A DNA stretch of 64,000 nt from Bacteroidales bacterium (GTDB lineage: Bacteria; Bacteroidota; Bacteroidia; Bacteroidales; JAADJA01), in contig JAIOZL010000001.1 in the NCBI GenBank assembly GCA_021740645.1, positions 221,462 through 285,461 of the forward strand, given 5' to 3'. Numbering within the stretch: position 1 is the stretch's first letter; each line of letters begins with the position of its first letter. The notes beneath the pieces were generated by a model. That model saw only the letters and a list, made by a program, of their open reading frames with translations, ran no database searches and had not been told where the DNA came from. Positions 16,511 to 25,352 of this stretch are shown piece after piece. A program made the position numbers and the translations under genes.

Positions 16511-17788
16511 ATGTTTAGAATTAAAAATACAGGGATCATATTGCTTGTGTTAATGGCAAAGTTAACACTGGCTCAGCATGCAGATTTTAATCATTATTTT
16601 CCTGGAAACACTTCGGCTTCTTCGCATGATGGTATAGAAGCAGTTGTTTTTGTTTCTGAAGCGGCCAACTCAAATGTTATCTCAAATGGATTTATAAAAA
16701 AGATAAGGAATTCAGAATTTTTAGATGCATCCACAATCAATCAGGAAATTAATAATTTTAACGATGGCAAAGCCCTGTCAGGCACAATCCGAAGTCTTGG
16801 CGCAGGGATATGGATTCCCAATAAAAACAAGAGCCTGACATATTACTTGGGATACCAGCATCAGCAGTTTCTTGACAGCTATCTGGATGAGACCCTGATT
16901 AGCCTATTACTCAAGGGAAACGGCCCCTATGCCGGTGAAGTGCTGCAAATGCCCCTTTCGTCCTATTACGGTATTTATTTCAACCAGGTAAAAGGAGGTG
17001 TGAAATTTGAAATAAAGAGCCAGAGCAGTGTTGTTCACCAGTTTTCAGCAAAGGCAGGCTTAGCCTTCGGCCAAAATTACAATTGGTATCAACTCACAAA
17101 TTCAAGTTTTTATACCCAACCAGATGGTGATTACCTGCAAGTGGATATCGTAGCTGAAACCCGGCTTTCTGATACCGCCTGGGCAGAGGTGACGGATATA
17201 AATGGTTTTGGAGCTTCAATGGATATAAACTATGGCTTGTATAATCCCAATAAATTTTATCTGGGATTAAATGTCAATAATCTCGGATTTATCAATTGGA
17301 ACGGAAATCCTTTTACCGCAAGCATGGATACCAGCTTTGTTTTTGAAGGTTTATCCAATGATACCATTTCAGGAATAAATGGAAGGATACCTGATGATTT
17401 TTCGTATGATAACCTTCGGAGGTTATTTTTTAAAACTAATGACGATGCTCCATTTTCCCAAGCACTCCCTTTAGTATTAAATGTTTCAGGAGGGTTTTTC
17501 CTGAACGAGGAACAATGGTACATCGGGATAAATGGATTTTATTATCCCACCCTTGAGGCTAATTATAAACTTGAATTTTTTACAACCTGGAATCATAAGG
17601 GTAAATTCCAATTTACGCCAATAGGTACTTACAGCAGCTATGAAAAAATTAATTTTGGATTGGCATTTGGGATTACTCTCACTGATAAAGTTTATCTCTC
17701 GGCGGGTAGCCAGTATCTAAATAGCGTATTTTCTGAAAGTGCTGTAGCAGGAACCGGCGGCTTTTTAAGATTGACTTTTCTATTGTAA
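16511..17788 (+). CDS. Outer membrane beta-barrel-like protein (DUF5723-like)
   Basis: This 425-residue protein has a signal peptide (…AKLTLA|QH) and many short alternating strands. Repeated aromatic segments such as YYLGYQHQQF, KFYLGLNVNNLGFINW and FLRLTFLL at the C-terminus end it like an outer membrane barrel. The N-terminal part resembles DUF5723 proteins of Bacteroidota, an assignment from memory. It lies 8 nt after the lipoprotein gene. The role is unknown; a structural or transport function in the outer membrane is plausible. Confidence 0.65.
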   Translation: MFRIKNTGIILLVLMAKLTLAQHADFNHYFPGNTSASSHDGIEAVVFVSEAANSNVISNGFIKKIRNSEFLDASTINQEINNFNDGKALSGTIRSLGAGIWIPNKNKSLTYYLGYQHQQFLDSYLDETLISLLLKGNGPYAGEVLQMPLSSYYGIYFNQVKGGVKFEIKSQSSVVHQFSAKAGLAFGQNYNWYQLTNSSFYTQPDGDYLQVDIVAETRLSDTAWAEVTDINGFGASMDINYGLYNPNKFYLGLNVNNLGFINWNGNPFTASMDTSFVFEGLSNDTISGINGRIPDDFSYDNLRRLFFKTNDDAPFSQALPLVLNVSGGFFLNEEQWYIGINGFYYPTLEANYKLEFFTTWNHKGKFQFTPIGTYSSYEKINFGLAFGITLTDKVYLSAGSQYLNSVFSESAVAGTGGFLRLTFLL

Positions 17789-17822
17789 ATAACTATCTTC
17801 GTGGTTTATAATATCTGCTAAA

Positions 17823-19157
17823 ATGAAAACCACATACAAAAGGGCCATCCTCACAGGATTCGTGTTAACCTTTCTTTTTCAAACCTGTATTTATTCTCAA
17901 ATTCAAATTGACGCTACGGCCACGCCGGCTGATATGGTAGAGTTTATGATGGGGCCGGGTGTTTATTACGATAACATAACTTACCAGGGTGCCGACATCG
18001 CCAAAGGAATTTTTACCAGCGGAAATTCTACTAATATTGGTTTGGATGAAGGTATATTTTTAACCTCTGGTGCGGGCTATATCATTCCGGGACCTAACAT
18101 GAGTTCATCATCGGGAGTCAGTAATGGTCTGCCAGGCAATCCCTGGTTAGATGCCATTTGTACAGCCTCAACCTATGATGCTTCTGTTCTTGGTTTTGAT
18201 TTTGTGCCATTAAATGATACGATAAGATGCAGGTATGTATTTGGATCAGAAGAATACAATGAATATGTAAACTCCTCTTTTAACGATGTTTTTGGTTTTT
18301 TTGTCAGTGGGCCAAATCCAAACGGTGGTAATTACGGCCTTGAAAATATTGCGCTGATTCCCGGGACGAATGAAGCTGTTACCATCAATAATGTGAATAA
18401 TGGGTGGTCTACGGGCGGTATTCCCCCCAATGGTCCCTGTACTAATTGTGAATATTTTATAGATAATACAGGCGGATTAACAATTGAATACGATGGGTTT
18501 ACCACCGTATTAACTGCCTGGGTATTGGTTATTCCTGGGGAGACCTATAATTTTACATTTGGTACCGCTGATGCTGGGGATCATATTTTTGATTCTGGAG
18601 TTCTGATGGAAGGAAATAGCTTTAAAAGTCCTGGCCCGGCAGAGTTTTTCGCCTTTAACTTTTTAATGGAACACAATCCCGACTTAGCTTTTGATGTCAT
18701 TGGTGAAATAGAAGGGCACAATGTTTTCCTTTCTGTTCCGGATGGTACAGACTTAACTGATCTGGTGGCTTCGTGGGAAGAACATGGGGCGGATGTATTT
18801 ATCGGGGAAGAAAGGCAGTTGAGCGGACAAACAGCCAATGATTTTACCAACCAGCAAATTTACCATTTGGTAGGGTATGAGTCAGCTGAATGGAATGTTT
18901 TCGTGGATGTGGTTGTCGATGTCCCTGACTTATTATTCAGCGAGGTAAAAATTGGCCCAAACCCTGCAGTAGGAGAAATCCTGATTGAAAATTCATATGG
19001 CTTTGAGTTGACACTATATAACACCCTGGGTGTAGTTATATATCATTCTGGTAATTCTCAGAATAAATCGATGATTGGTGACCTGCAAGCAGGTATCTAT
19101 TATATCAAGCTAAAGAAGGAGGGGAAAACAGAAGTCAGAAAGATCATAGTGAAATAG
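17823..19157 (+). CDS. Secreted choice-of-anchor L protein with T9SS sorting domain
   Basis: This 444-residue protein has a signal peptide (…QTCIYS|QIQ). Its choice-of-anchor L domain of about 230 residues is recognised by YDASVLGFDFVPLNDTIRCRY-like sequence, FGSEEYNEYVNSSFNDVFGF and FTFGTADAGDHIFDSGV. The last 75 residues form a T9SS type A sorting domain (VKIGPNPAVGEILIEN … LQAGIYYIKLKKEGK … KIIVK). The anchor L domain is common in secreted surface proteins with varied C-terminal anchors. It starts 34 nt after the barrel gene and may belong to the same transcription unit. Confidence 0.82.
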   Translation: MKTTYKRAILTGFVLTFLFQTCIYSQIQIDATATPADMVEFMMGPGVYYDNITYQGADIAKGIFTSGNSTNIGLDEGIFLTSGAGYIIPGPNMSSSSGVSNGLPGNPWLDAICTASTYDASVLGFDFVPLNDTIRCRYVFGSEEYNEYVNSSFNDVFGFFVSGPNPNGGNYGLENIALIPGTNEAVTINNVNNGWSTGGIPPNGPCTNCEYFIDNTGGLTIEYDGFTTVLTAWVLVIPGETYNFTFGTADAGDHIFDSGVLMEGNSFKSPGPAEFFAFNFLMEHNPDLAFDVIGEIEGHNVFLSVPDGTDLTDLVASWEEHGADVFIGEERQLSGQTANDFTNQQIYHLVGYESAEWNVFVDVVVDVPDLLFSEVKIGPNPAVGEILIENSYGFELTLYNTLGVVIYHSGNSQNKSMIGDLQAGIYYIKLKKEGKTEVRKIIVK

Positions 19158-19168
19158 AAAATCAGATT

Positions 19169-19837
19169 TTAATTATTAAAATTAGAGGGAACCAGCACCT
19201 TTTCATTTTCCCATGTCCCCACAAGTTCTTTAGCATGGATAATTTTACTTTCCTTATCCAGGAATTGACCTGAGGTGTTTTTCTTGATAATCTTCATTTT
19301 CCCGCTCAGGATGGCCTCTACTACTAATTGCTGAAGCTCCTTAGAAGAGAGGTTTTTATTTTTTTGTCCAATTTCTATTCCCTGCAGATTGTTCCATAGG
19401 TCCATTTCAGAACCTGCCTTATCCGGTAAATTCCCTTTTCCTTTTTGTATTCCTTTTTTCCATCTAAGATAACTTCCTTTCTCACGTGATTTGCCCAGTT
19501 GTTTTGCTTTTCGCCAATGAATCTTTTGGACAAGTGAAGCCATCCAGTAGGCATGCTTAAATGCATCTACCTGCCCGCCATTAATGTCTCCATCAAGGCT
19601 GTCGGCTGTGGCATATTGCTCGGAGATTGCCTGGCAATTAGTTGAAATTTCAAAGGTTTTTCCGGCAATGAAAATATGTTTAATCGCCCAGCATTTTTCT
19701 GGTCTGCTAAGTGACTGAAACGACTTATATCGTTTTGATTTTTGTGCTTCAAGGTTGTTTTGGAAAAGGATTACAAAACACACAAATACCATTATTGACT
19801 TCCATTCTCCGATTGCTGACTTTCGATATATTTTCAT
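19169..19837 (-). CDS. Exported DUF6973-like protein
   Basis: This protein of about 222 residues has a signal peptide when started at the ATG at 19837 (…VFVCFVILFQNNLEAQ). A longer frame from 19924 adds 29 residues that make a poor leader, so I prefer the shorter start. The core GGQVDAFKHAYWMASLVQKI, then AKQLGKSREKG and GSEMDLWNNLQGIEIG, recalls the DUF6973 family of Bacteroidota. The conserved His, Asp and Glu residues hint at an enzyme or phospholipase-like fold, but no activity is known to me. It is convergent with the anchor L gene. Confidence 0.65.
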   Translation of the reverse strand: MKIYRKSAIGEWKSIMVFVCFVILFQNNLEAQKSKRYKSFQSLSRPEKCWAIKHIFIAGKTFEISTNCQAISEQYATADSLDGDINGGQVDAFKHAYWMASLVQKIHWRKAKQLGKSREKGSYLRWKKGIQKGKGNLPDKAGSEMDLWNNLQGIEIGQKNKNLSSKELQQLVVEAILSGKMKIIKKNTSGQFLDKESKIIHAKELVGTWENEKVLVPSNFNN

Positions 19838-19932
19838 CTGAAAGGCAAGTATAACAATTATTTCATCAAAGATAAGCACAGTATATTTTAAATTTTTTAC
19901 ATTTGTCTTCCTTTTGTTAAACAATAAACTAT

Positions 19933-21135
19933 ATGAGCATTATTTCGGAAAGGATCAGGAAATTATCAAATTCAGCCACACTGGAGATGGCGCAAAAAAG
20001 CAGGGAATTGAAAGAGAAGGGTGTGGATGTGGTCAACTTGAGCATTGGAGAACCCGATTTCAATACGCCTGATTGCATCAAAAAGGCAGCGATAGAAGCC
20101 ATCCATAATAACCATAGTCATTATACACCAGTACCTGGCATAATGGAGTTGAGACGAGCGATAGCCAAAAAGTTAAAGAAGGAGAATAAGCTAGACTATA
20201 GCCCGGATCAAATTGTTGTTTCGAACGGCGCAAAGCATTCCATTGCCAATGCCATTCTCTGTTTAGTTAATCCTGGTGATGAGGTCATTGTTCCTTCTCC
20301 TTATTGGGTTTCTTATCCTGAAATAATCAAACTCGCTGAAGGGAAAATGGTAGATATACCGGCCTCCATACATCAGGATTTTAAGATCAGTGCAGACCAA
20401 TTGCAGGCAGCCATTACGGACAAAACAAAAGTATTCCTTTTTAATTCTCCCAATAACCCTACGGGTTCGGTTTATACAAAAGAGGAATTAAAAGCTTTCG
20501 CAGATGTTTTGGCACAGTACGAAAATATTTTTATTATCTCAGATGAAATTTATGAGTACATAAATTATAATGGGAGCCATGAATCTATTGCACAGTTCGA
20601 CTCAGTTAAGGATAGGGTTATTCTGGTTAATGGGGTATCCAAAGGGTATGCGATGACAGGTTGGCGGATTGGCTATACTGCTTCTTCTCTCGAAATTGCT
20701 AAAGCATGCAATAAACTACAGGGACAAATTACATCTGGAGCTGCTTCGATTTCTCAATATGCCTCACTTGCCGCTATGGAAACAGTTCCTTGTGCTTCTA
20801 AAGATGTACAAGATATGGTGATGGCTTTTGCTGAAAGAAGAAATCTGGTACTGGATAAACTGAAGGCTATTCCGGCCATGAAAAACAATGAACCCCCAGG
20901 CGCCTTTTATGTGTTCCCCAATATTTCATATTATTTTGGGAAATCGCACGGAAAATATACCATCAACACGGATAGTGACCTGTGTTTGTACCTGCTTGAT
21001 CAGGCCCATGTGGCTACTGTTCCGGGGGATGCTTTCGGAAATGCCAATTGTATCCGAATATCATATGCTACTTCAAAAGAAAACCTTATTAAGGGATTTG
21101 ACAGGATGCAGGATGCCTTAAACAAATTGAAATAA
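19933..21135 (+). CDS. Class I PLP-dependent aminotransferase, aspartate aminotransferase type
   Basis: This 400-residue cytoplasmic protein is a fold-type I aminotransferase of the Ib aspartate/prephenate group. Visible motifs are NLSIGEPDFNTP at the N-terminus, NPTG at 175-178, SDEIYE, and the Schiff-base Lys237 in VSKGYAMTGWRIGY. A C-terminal Arg in NCIRISYA would bind the substrate carboxylate. The likely reaction is aspartate plus 2-oxoglutarate to oxaloacetate plus glutamate. A TACATTTG promoter-like element lies at 19898-19905, 28 nt before the ATG, without a clear -33 TTG. Confidence 0.88.
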   Translation: MSIISERIRKLSNSATLEMAQKSRELKEKGVDVVNLSIGEPDFNTPDCIKKAAIEAIHNNHSHYTPVPGIMELRRAIAKKLKKENKLDYSPDQIVVSNGAKHSIANAILCLVNPGDEVIVPSPYWVSYPEIIKLAEGKMVDIPASIHQDFKISADQLQAAITDKTKVFLFNSPNNPTGSVYTKEELKAFADVLAQYENIFIISDEIYEYINYNGSHESIAQFDSVKDRVILVNGVSKGYAMTGWRIGYTASSLEIAKACNKLQGQITSGAASISQYASLAAMETVPCASKDVQDMVMAFAERRNLVLDKLKAIPAMKNNEPPGAFYVFPNISYYFGKSHGKYTINTDSDLCLYLLDQAHVATVPGDAFGNANCIRISYATSKENLIKGFDRMQDALNKLK

Positions 21136-21210
21136 TATAGGAAAAGCCTTAACAAATAAATAAAAGTGTTAATCCAGGATGCCTAAATTTGCCTAACAGA
21201 GGATAATACA

Positions 21211-22218
21211 ATGATAAATTCTGCAATAAATTACCAGGAGCTTTTTGATCAATTCAAAAATCTGAACGTGATGGTCATCGGAGATGTAATGGTAGATTCC
21301 TATTTATGGGGGAAGGTCAACCGGATATCCCCTGAAGCACCCGTACCGGTGGTTTCGGTTAAAAGTCGTGAGAACCGCCTTGGAGGAGCTGCCAATGTGG
21401 CCCTTAATATCAAGTCGATGGGAGCCAATCCGATTTTATGTTCAGTAATAGGCAATGATGTAAAAGGGACAGAATTTATGGAGTTGCTGCGAAAAGATGG
21501 AATGAGCACAGCTGGCATTGTCCAGAGTCAGGAAAGGGTAACCACAACAAAATTCAGGGTTTTAGGCAATAATGTACAAATGCTCAGAGTGGATGAGGAA
21601 GTAGAACATGACCTTGTCGCACAAGATTTTGAAAATTTAACCACACAATGTTTTAAAATCATTAATGAAGAACGGATAGACGTTATCATTTTTCAGGACT
21701 ATGACAAGGGGGTAATCAATCCATTTTTGATTCAAAAGATTGTGGAAAAAGCCAAAGCTAAAAATATCCCGGTGTCGGTTGATCCTAAAAAAAAGAACTT
21801 CCTGGAATATAAAGATGTTAGCCTGTTTAAGCCCAACCTGAAAGAATTAAATGAAGGTTTGCACGAGAATATAGATTTATCTGACTTTACTTCACTTGAA
21901 AAAGCTGCCGCTAAACTCAGGGAAATGTTGAATGCACAAATTATTTTAGTCACCCTTTCCGAAGCCGGGATTTATGTGGATTTTACCAATGATAAAGGCA
22001 TAACTAAAAAAGTAATTCCTACTAATGTCCGGTCTATTTCAGATGTGTCGGGAGCGGGGGATACGGTGATTAGTGTGGCTTCGCTATGTCTGGCTTTAAA
22101 TGTTAAGCCTGAACAAATGGCCTTTATTTCGAACCTGGCCGGTGGACTGGTTTGTGAAAAAGCAGGAGTAGTTCCGATTGATAAAACCCATCTGCTTAAT
22201 ACCCTGCTTCGTTTTTAA
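21211..22218 (+). CDS. PfkB-family sugar kinase, heptose-7-phosphate kinase (HldE/RfaE1) type
   Basis: This 335-residue cytoplasmic kinase closely fits the kinase half of HldE/RfaE. Motifs include GDVMVDSYLWGKVNRISPEAP at the start (family signature), RLGGAANVALN, SVDPKKKN, and DVSGAGDT at 278-285 with the catalytic-base Asp284. In that pathway it phosphorylates D-glycero-D-manno-heptose 7-phosphate on the way to ADP-heptose for lipopolysaccharide. The adenylyltransferase half present in E. coli HldE is missing, so a separate enzyme would be needed. The stop lies 5 nt before the first possible porT start. Confidence 0.85.
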   Translation: MINSAINYQELFDQFKNLNVMVIGDVMVDSYLWGKVNRISPEAPVPVVSVKSRENRLGGAANVALNIKSMGANPILCSVIGNDVKGTEFMELLRKDGMSTAGIVQSQERVTTTKFRVLGNNVQMLRVDEEVEHDLVAQDFENLTTQCFKIINEERIDVIIFQDYDKGVINPFLIQKIVEKAKAKNIPVSVDPKKKNFLEYKDVSLFKPNLKELNEGLHENIDLSDFTSLEKAAAKLREMLNAQIILVTLSEAGIYVDFTNDKGITKKVIPTNVRSISDVSGAGDTVISVASLCLALNVKPEQMAFISNLAGGLVCEKAGVVPIDKTHLLNTLLRF

Positions 22219-22223
22219 AATGA

Positions 22224-23093
22224 ATGCACAAGGAATCAGCAAAATATTATTTAAATTTGCCCGAAAATAAAAATTACTTGTCCCCGTTTATACATATTAA
22301 AAAAAGTAGATCCTTGAAGATTCAAACTCTTTTGGCAAAAACACTTATTTTTTTCATCCTCCTTGTTTTCAGTTGTTTTTCATACGGCCAGAAAGTTGAA
22401 AATATGCCTACCTATGATTATCAAAAATATCATTTTGGATTTATCCTGGCGGTAAATGAAATGCATTTTACTATCAAACCTTTTGAGGGCTTAAATTATA
22501 CTGTTTTCGACTCTCTTTATTCCAGCGACATAAATGCCGATTCATCTTTGATCTACTCCATTGAGCATTCACCTTCTATAGGATTTACGGTTGGAATTGT
22601 TGCGAATCTTCGTTTAAGTAAATATTTCGATTTAAGGTTTATTCCTTCGCTCGCTTTTGGTGAAAGAAATTTGGAATACCGTTTTTTAAAATACCGTGAT
22701 TTTCAGCCTGGCGACAGTAAAGAATTTGTGAGCATTACAAAGAATATTCCTTCCACATTTGTTGAACTTCCCCTGCATGTAAAATATAAGTCGATGCGGC
22801 AGGGCAATATGAGAGCCTACTTACTTGGGGGCACTAACTTCAGAATTGACCTTGCTTCGCAGGCCAACAAAAATAAGGATGCCGCCGAGGTGCAGGTAAA
22901 ACTATTGCGAAGTGATATATATGGCGAGCTGGGTGTAGGATTTGACTTTTACTTTGAATGGTTTAAGTTTGGGACGGAGCTCAAAATGTCTTATGGCGTA
23001 CTTGATATTTTGAAAAAAGAGCAAAACATTTACACAGAAGGCATCGATAAAATGCGTTCCAAAATTTTTCAGTTATCCTTTACATTCGAATAA
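22224..23093 (+). CDS. porT: PorT-like T9SS outer membrane protein
   Basis: This 289-residue protein has a signal peptide ending CFSYG|Q, followed by an eight-strand-type barrel. It contains SIGFTVGIVANLRLSKYFDLRF, split here as recognised segments GFTVGIVANLRL and LRFIPSLAFGERNLEYRF, plus LPLHVKYKSMR and RAYLLGGTNF. These match the PorT proteins needed for type IX secretion and gliding. The first ATG (22224) puts 30 polar residues before the signal peptide; an in-frame TTG at 22314 gives a normal leader, and a TAAATTTG promoter-like element at 22252-22259 would fit that later start. The window holds seven likely T9SS cargo genes. Confidence 0.78.
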   Translation: MHKESAKYYLNLPENKNYLSPFIHIKKSRSLKIQTLLAKTLIFFILLVFSCFSYGQKVENMPTYDYQKYHFGFILAVNEMHFTIKPFEGLNYTVFDSLYSSDINADSSLIYSIEHSPSIGFTVGIVANLRLSKYFDLRFIPSLAFGERNLEYRFLKYRDFQPGDSKEFVSITKNIPSTFVELPLHVKYKSMRQGNMRAYLLGGTNFRIDLASQANKNKDAAEVQVKLLRSDIYGELGVGFDFYFEWFKFGTELKMSYGVLDILKKEQNIYTEGIDKMRSKIFQLSFTFE

Positions 23094-23105
23094 ACTATTT
23101 GCTTT

Positions 23106-23789
23106 ATGAAAACGGATAAAAAGACCAGTAAACTTTTTGATTCCCTTGTAAAAAAAGGAACCCTAAAGCAACTGGTCTATCAAAACACCCTTACTTCGTT
23201 AAACTTTTTCAAAAAGGGTATGCGCGACCTGACAGAGAAATATGAAAACCTGGATTCTGTGGAAGCTAAGAAACTTCCCTTCATTTATAAGGATAAAAGT
23301 AAATTTGAAGGAGAGTTGAAATTTGCTGGCGATATCCTGGTATTTTTGATGCATACTAATGTTTTCGAATTTCCACCTGATCATGAAGTGGTGAAAACGC
23401 CCTATGTGAATGAAGATAAAGAGCGCTCCTATTGTGGAATAATCAACATTTTTAATTTTTTGAGTGATTCCTTTAAATACAACAGAATGAATGATGTTGG
23501 CTACCTGGTAGCACGCATATTTATCAATAAGGATATGAATTATTTTATCGAAGGCAAGCGGGAGATGGGTTTTTTATATACAAATTTTGGAAATGCAGTG
23601 TTAAATCAGGAAAGTGCTTTTGAAATTCTCGAGTCATCAATATACTATACCCTTAACTTTGATTTACTTACGCCACCTTATGAGCAAGTAAGGGAAGTCA
23701 CGGTACAGGAATTCAGTGCCGAAATTGATTCTATGCAGATCAAAACAGGTAAACGTCTGGGGTTTCAGTTCAATGCGGATATAAAGTAG
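23106..23789 (+). CDS. Conserved cytoplasmic protein of unknown function
   Basis: This 227-residue protein starts 12 nt after porT and is likely in the same unit. It has no signal peptide or membrane helix. It is rich in Lys, Phe and Tyr, with helical-looking segments such as TLTSLNFFKKGMRDLTEKYE and a motif-like ERSYCGIINIFNFLSDSF. I recognise no domain. Its position behind the heptose kinase and porT suggests, without proof, an envelope-related or secretion-related role. Confidence 0.65.
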   Translation: MKTDKKTSKLFDSLVKKGTLKQLVYQNTLTSLNFFKKGMRDLTEKYENLDSVEAKKLPFIYKDKSKFEGELKFAGDILVFLMHTNVFEFPPDHEVVKTPYVNEDKERSYCGIINIFNFLSDSFKYNRMNDVGYLVARIFINKDMNYFIEGKREMGFLYTNFGNAVLNQESAFEILESSIYYTLNFDLLTPPYEQVREVTVQEFSAEIDSMQIKTGKRLGFQFNADIK

Positions 23790-23834
23790 CGTTGCTAACC
23801 AAAAATTTTGTCGGAATTAATTTTTCAAATATTC

Positions 23835-23864
23835 TTGTTTTTTTAAAAAATACGCTTACTTTTG
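23835..23864 (+). promoter_or_regulatory. Bacteroidota-type promoter of the tRNA-Glu gene
   Basis: A -33 TTG at 23835-23837 and a -7 TACTTTTG at 23857-23864 are separated by 19 nt, matching the TTG/TAnnTTTG consensus of the Bacteroidota housekeeping sigma factor. The tRNA starts 41 nt downstream. Confidence 0.75.
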
Positions 23865-23905
23865 CACTCCGAAAATCAAAATCGTTCTTTGATTTTAAAA
23901 CATAT

Positions 23906-23977
23906 GGTCCGTTCGTCTAGGGGTTAGGACGCCAGGTTTTCATCCTGGTAACAGGGGTTCGATTCCCCTACGGACTA
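23906..23977 (+). tRNA. tRNA-Glu (anticodon TTC)
   Basis: The 72-nt cloverleaf has acceptor strands GGTCCGT and ACGGACT (first pair G-U) and discriminator A. The anticodon stem-loop is CCAGG-TTTTCAT-CCTGG with anticodon TTC, and the T arm is AGGGG-TTCGATT-CCCCT. The 3' CCA is not encoded. A promoter lies just upstream and a terminator just downstream. Confidence 0.96.
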
Positions 23978-23982
23978 CTGGG

Positions 23983-24011
23983 AGCTCACTTTATTAAGGT
24001 GGGCTTTTTTT
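23983..24011 (+). terminator. Terminator after tRNA-Glu
   Basis: AGCTCACTTT (23983-23992) pairs with AAGGTGGGCT (23996-24005), including G-U pairs, and is followed by a run of seven T. It starts 6 nt after the tRNA. Confidence 0.78.
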
Positions 24012-24083
24012 ATTTCATACCTTTCCAATATCACACTATTTAATCCCAACAATTTGATGTATTTTTGCTTAATAATTTAGGGG

Positions 24084-25196
24084 ATGACTTCATTTCGGCA
24101 ATTTTATTCAATTTTTATTTTACTGGCCCTGGCTGTGATACTTTCCGGCTGGGGATATGTGGGCCATTACCGGATCAATACCGATGCAGCCCTTTCGTTT
24201 AACCAGGAGATGGGGCAGTTTTACCAGTGGACCAGTATTTTAGCGGAACACGCTTCGGATGCGGATGAGCGTAAAGCATGGGATCCAACAGAAGCGCCTA
24301 AACATTATATTGACATTGATAACTACCCGGAGTTTGTTCTAAACGGGAGCATTCCCCAAACGCTCGATTCCGTCATTGCTTTGCATGGTTACAATTTTGT
24401 TTATGACCAGGGGATCTTGCCTTGGGCCACTGAAACTGCTTTTGATTCATTACAAAGTTGTTTTGAACGCGGGGATTGGGAACAAGCTGTATTATTTGCA
24501 GCTGACCTTGGCCATTATGTGGCAGATGGTCATATGCCTCTGCACATCACACGAAATTATAATGGACAGTATACGGGTAACCAGGGAATTCATTCCCGCT
24601 ACGAGTCGGAAATGATAGGAATGTATATCAATCAAATCTTATATACAGGTTACCCCATTGAAACCATTGGAAATGTGAATCAATATATTTTTAATTATTT
24701 GTACCAGAACTATACCTATGTGGATTCGCTTATCGCTGCTGATGATTATGCCGAAAACCTGGCCGGTAACACCAATTCATCACAGTATTATGCTGCCTTG
24801 TGGGATAAAACAGAAAGCTTTACCAATATTATGTTTAAAAGGTCTGCGCATAACCTTGCCGAATTAATTTATACTGCATGGTTCAATGCAGGCAGCCCTT
24901 TGATAACTTCGGATTTTTCGCCATTTATGAGGAAGAATGATATTTCTCTCCAAAATAGTCCCAACCCCTTTTATGGTAAAACAAACATCACGTATTTTAT
25001 CCCCGATGATTCCCATGTTTTGATTGAAGTCAGGGATCTAACAGGCAGTCTTGTTGCAGTTTTAGTTGATGAAGTAAAACCTGAGGGTTCATACCAATTT
25101 GAATTTAATTCGGAAGGATTAACTGATGGAGTGTATTATGCCATATTGCGTTTTAAGGATAATGCAATTATTCGGAAAATGATACGTTTGCACTAA
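24084..25196 (+). CDS. T9SS-exported S1/P1-nuclease / zinc phospholipase C-like protein
   Basis: This 370-residue protein has a signal peptide probably cleaved before Trp23, giving the mature start WGYVGH. In S1/P1 nucleases the N-terminal Trp1 and His6 bind zinc, and the spacing to His28 here is the same. Further metal-ligand candidates are HYIDID and DLGHYVADGHMPLH. The last 80 residues are a T9SS type A sorting domain (NSPNPFYGKTNITYF … GLTDGVYYAILRF … MIRLH). It should be a surface or secreted phosphodiesterase acting on nucleic acids or phospholipids; the fold does not decide which. It lies alone, after tRNA-Glu. Confidence 0.8.
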   Translation: MTSFRQFYSIFILLALAVILSGWGYVGHYRINTDAALSFNQEMGQFYQWTSILAEHASDADERKAWDPTEAPKHYIDIDNYPEFVLNGSIPQTLDSVIALHGYNFVYDQGILPWATETAFDSLQSCFERGDWEQAVLFAADLGHYVADGHMPLHITRNYNGQYTGNQGIHSRYESEMIGMYINQILYTGYPIETIGNVNQYIFNYLYQNYTYVDSLIAADDYAENLAGNTNSSQYYAALWDKTESFTNIMFKRSAHNLAELIYTAWFNAGSPLITSDFSPFMRKNDISLQNSPNPFYGKTNITYFIPDDSHVLIEVRDLTGSLVAVLVDEVKPEGSYQFEFNSEGLTDGVYYAILRFKDNAIIRKMIRLH

Positions 25197-25352
25197 TTCA
25201 TTTTATAATGATAAATTTAAAAGTCGTGACTCTCTGACATACCTTTTAAATTGGTTGTCCATCACTTTATATAACATTTTCTTTCTGTTTATTTAAATTA
25301 GTGTAAACTTGAACAAACAATTTTAATAACTGTTATTTACCCAAAGATTAAA

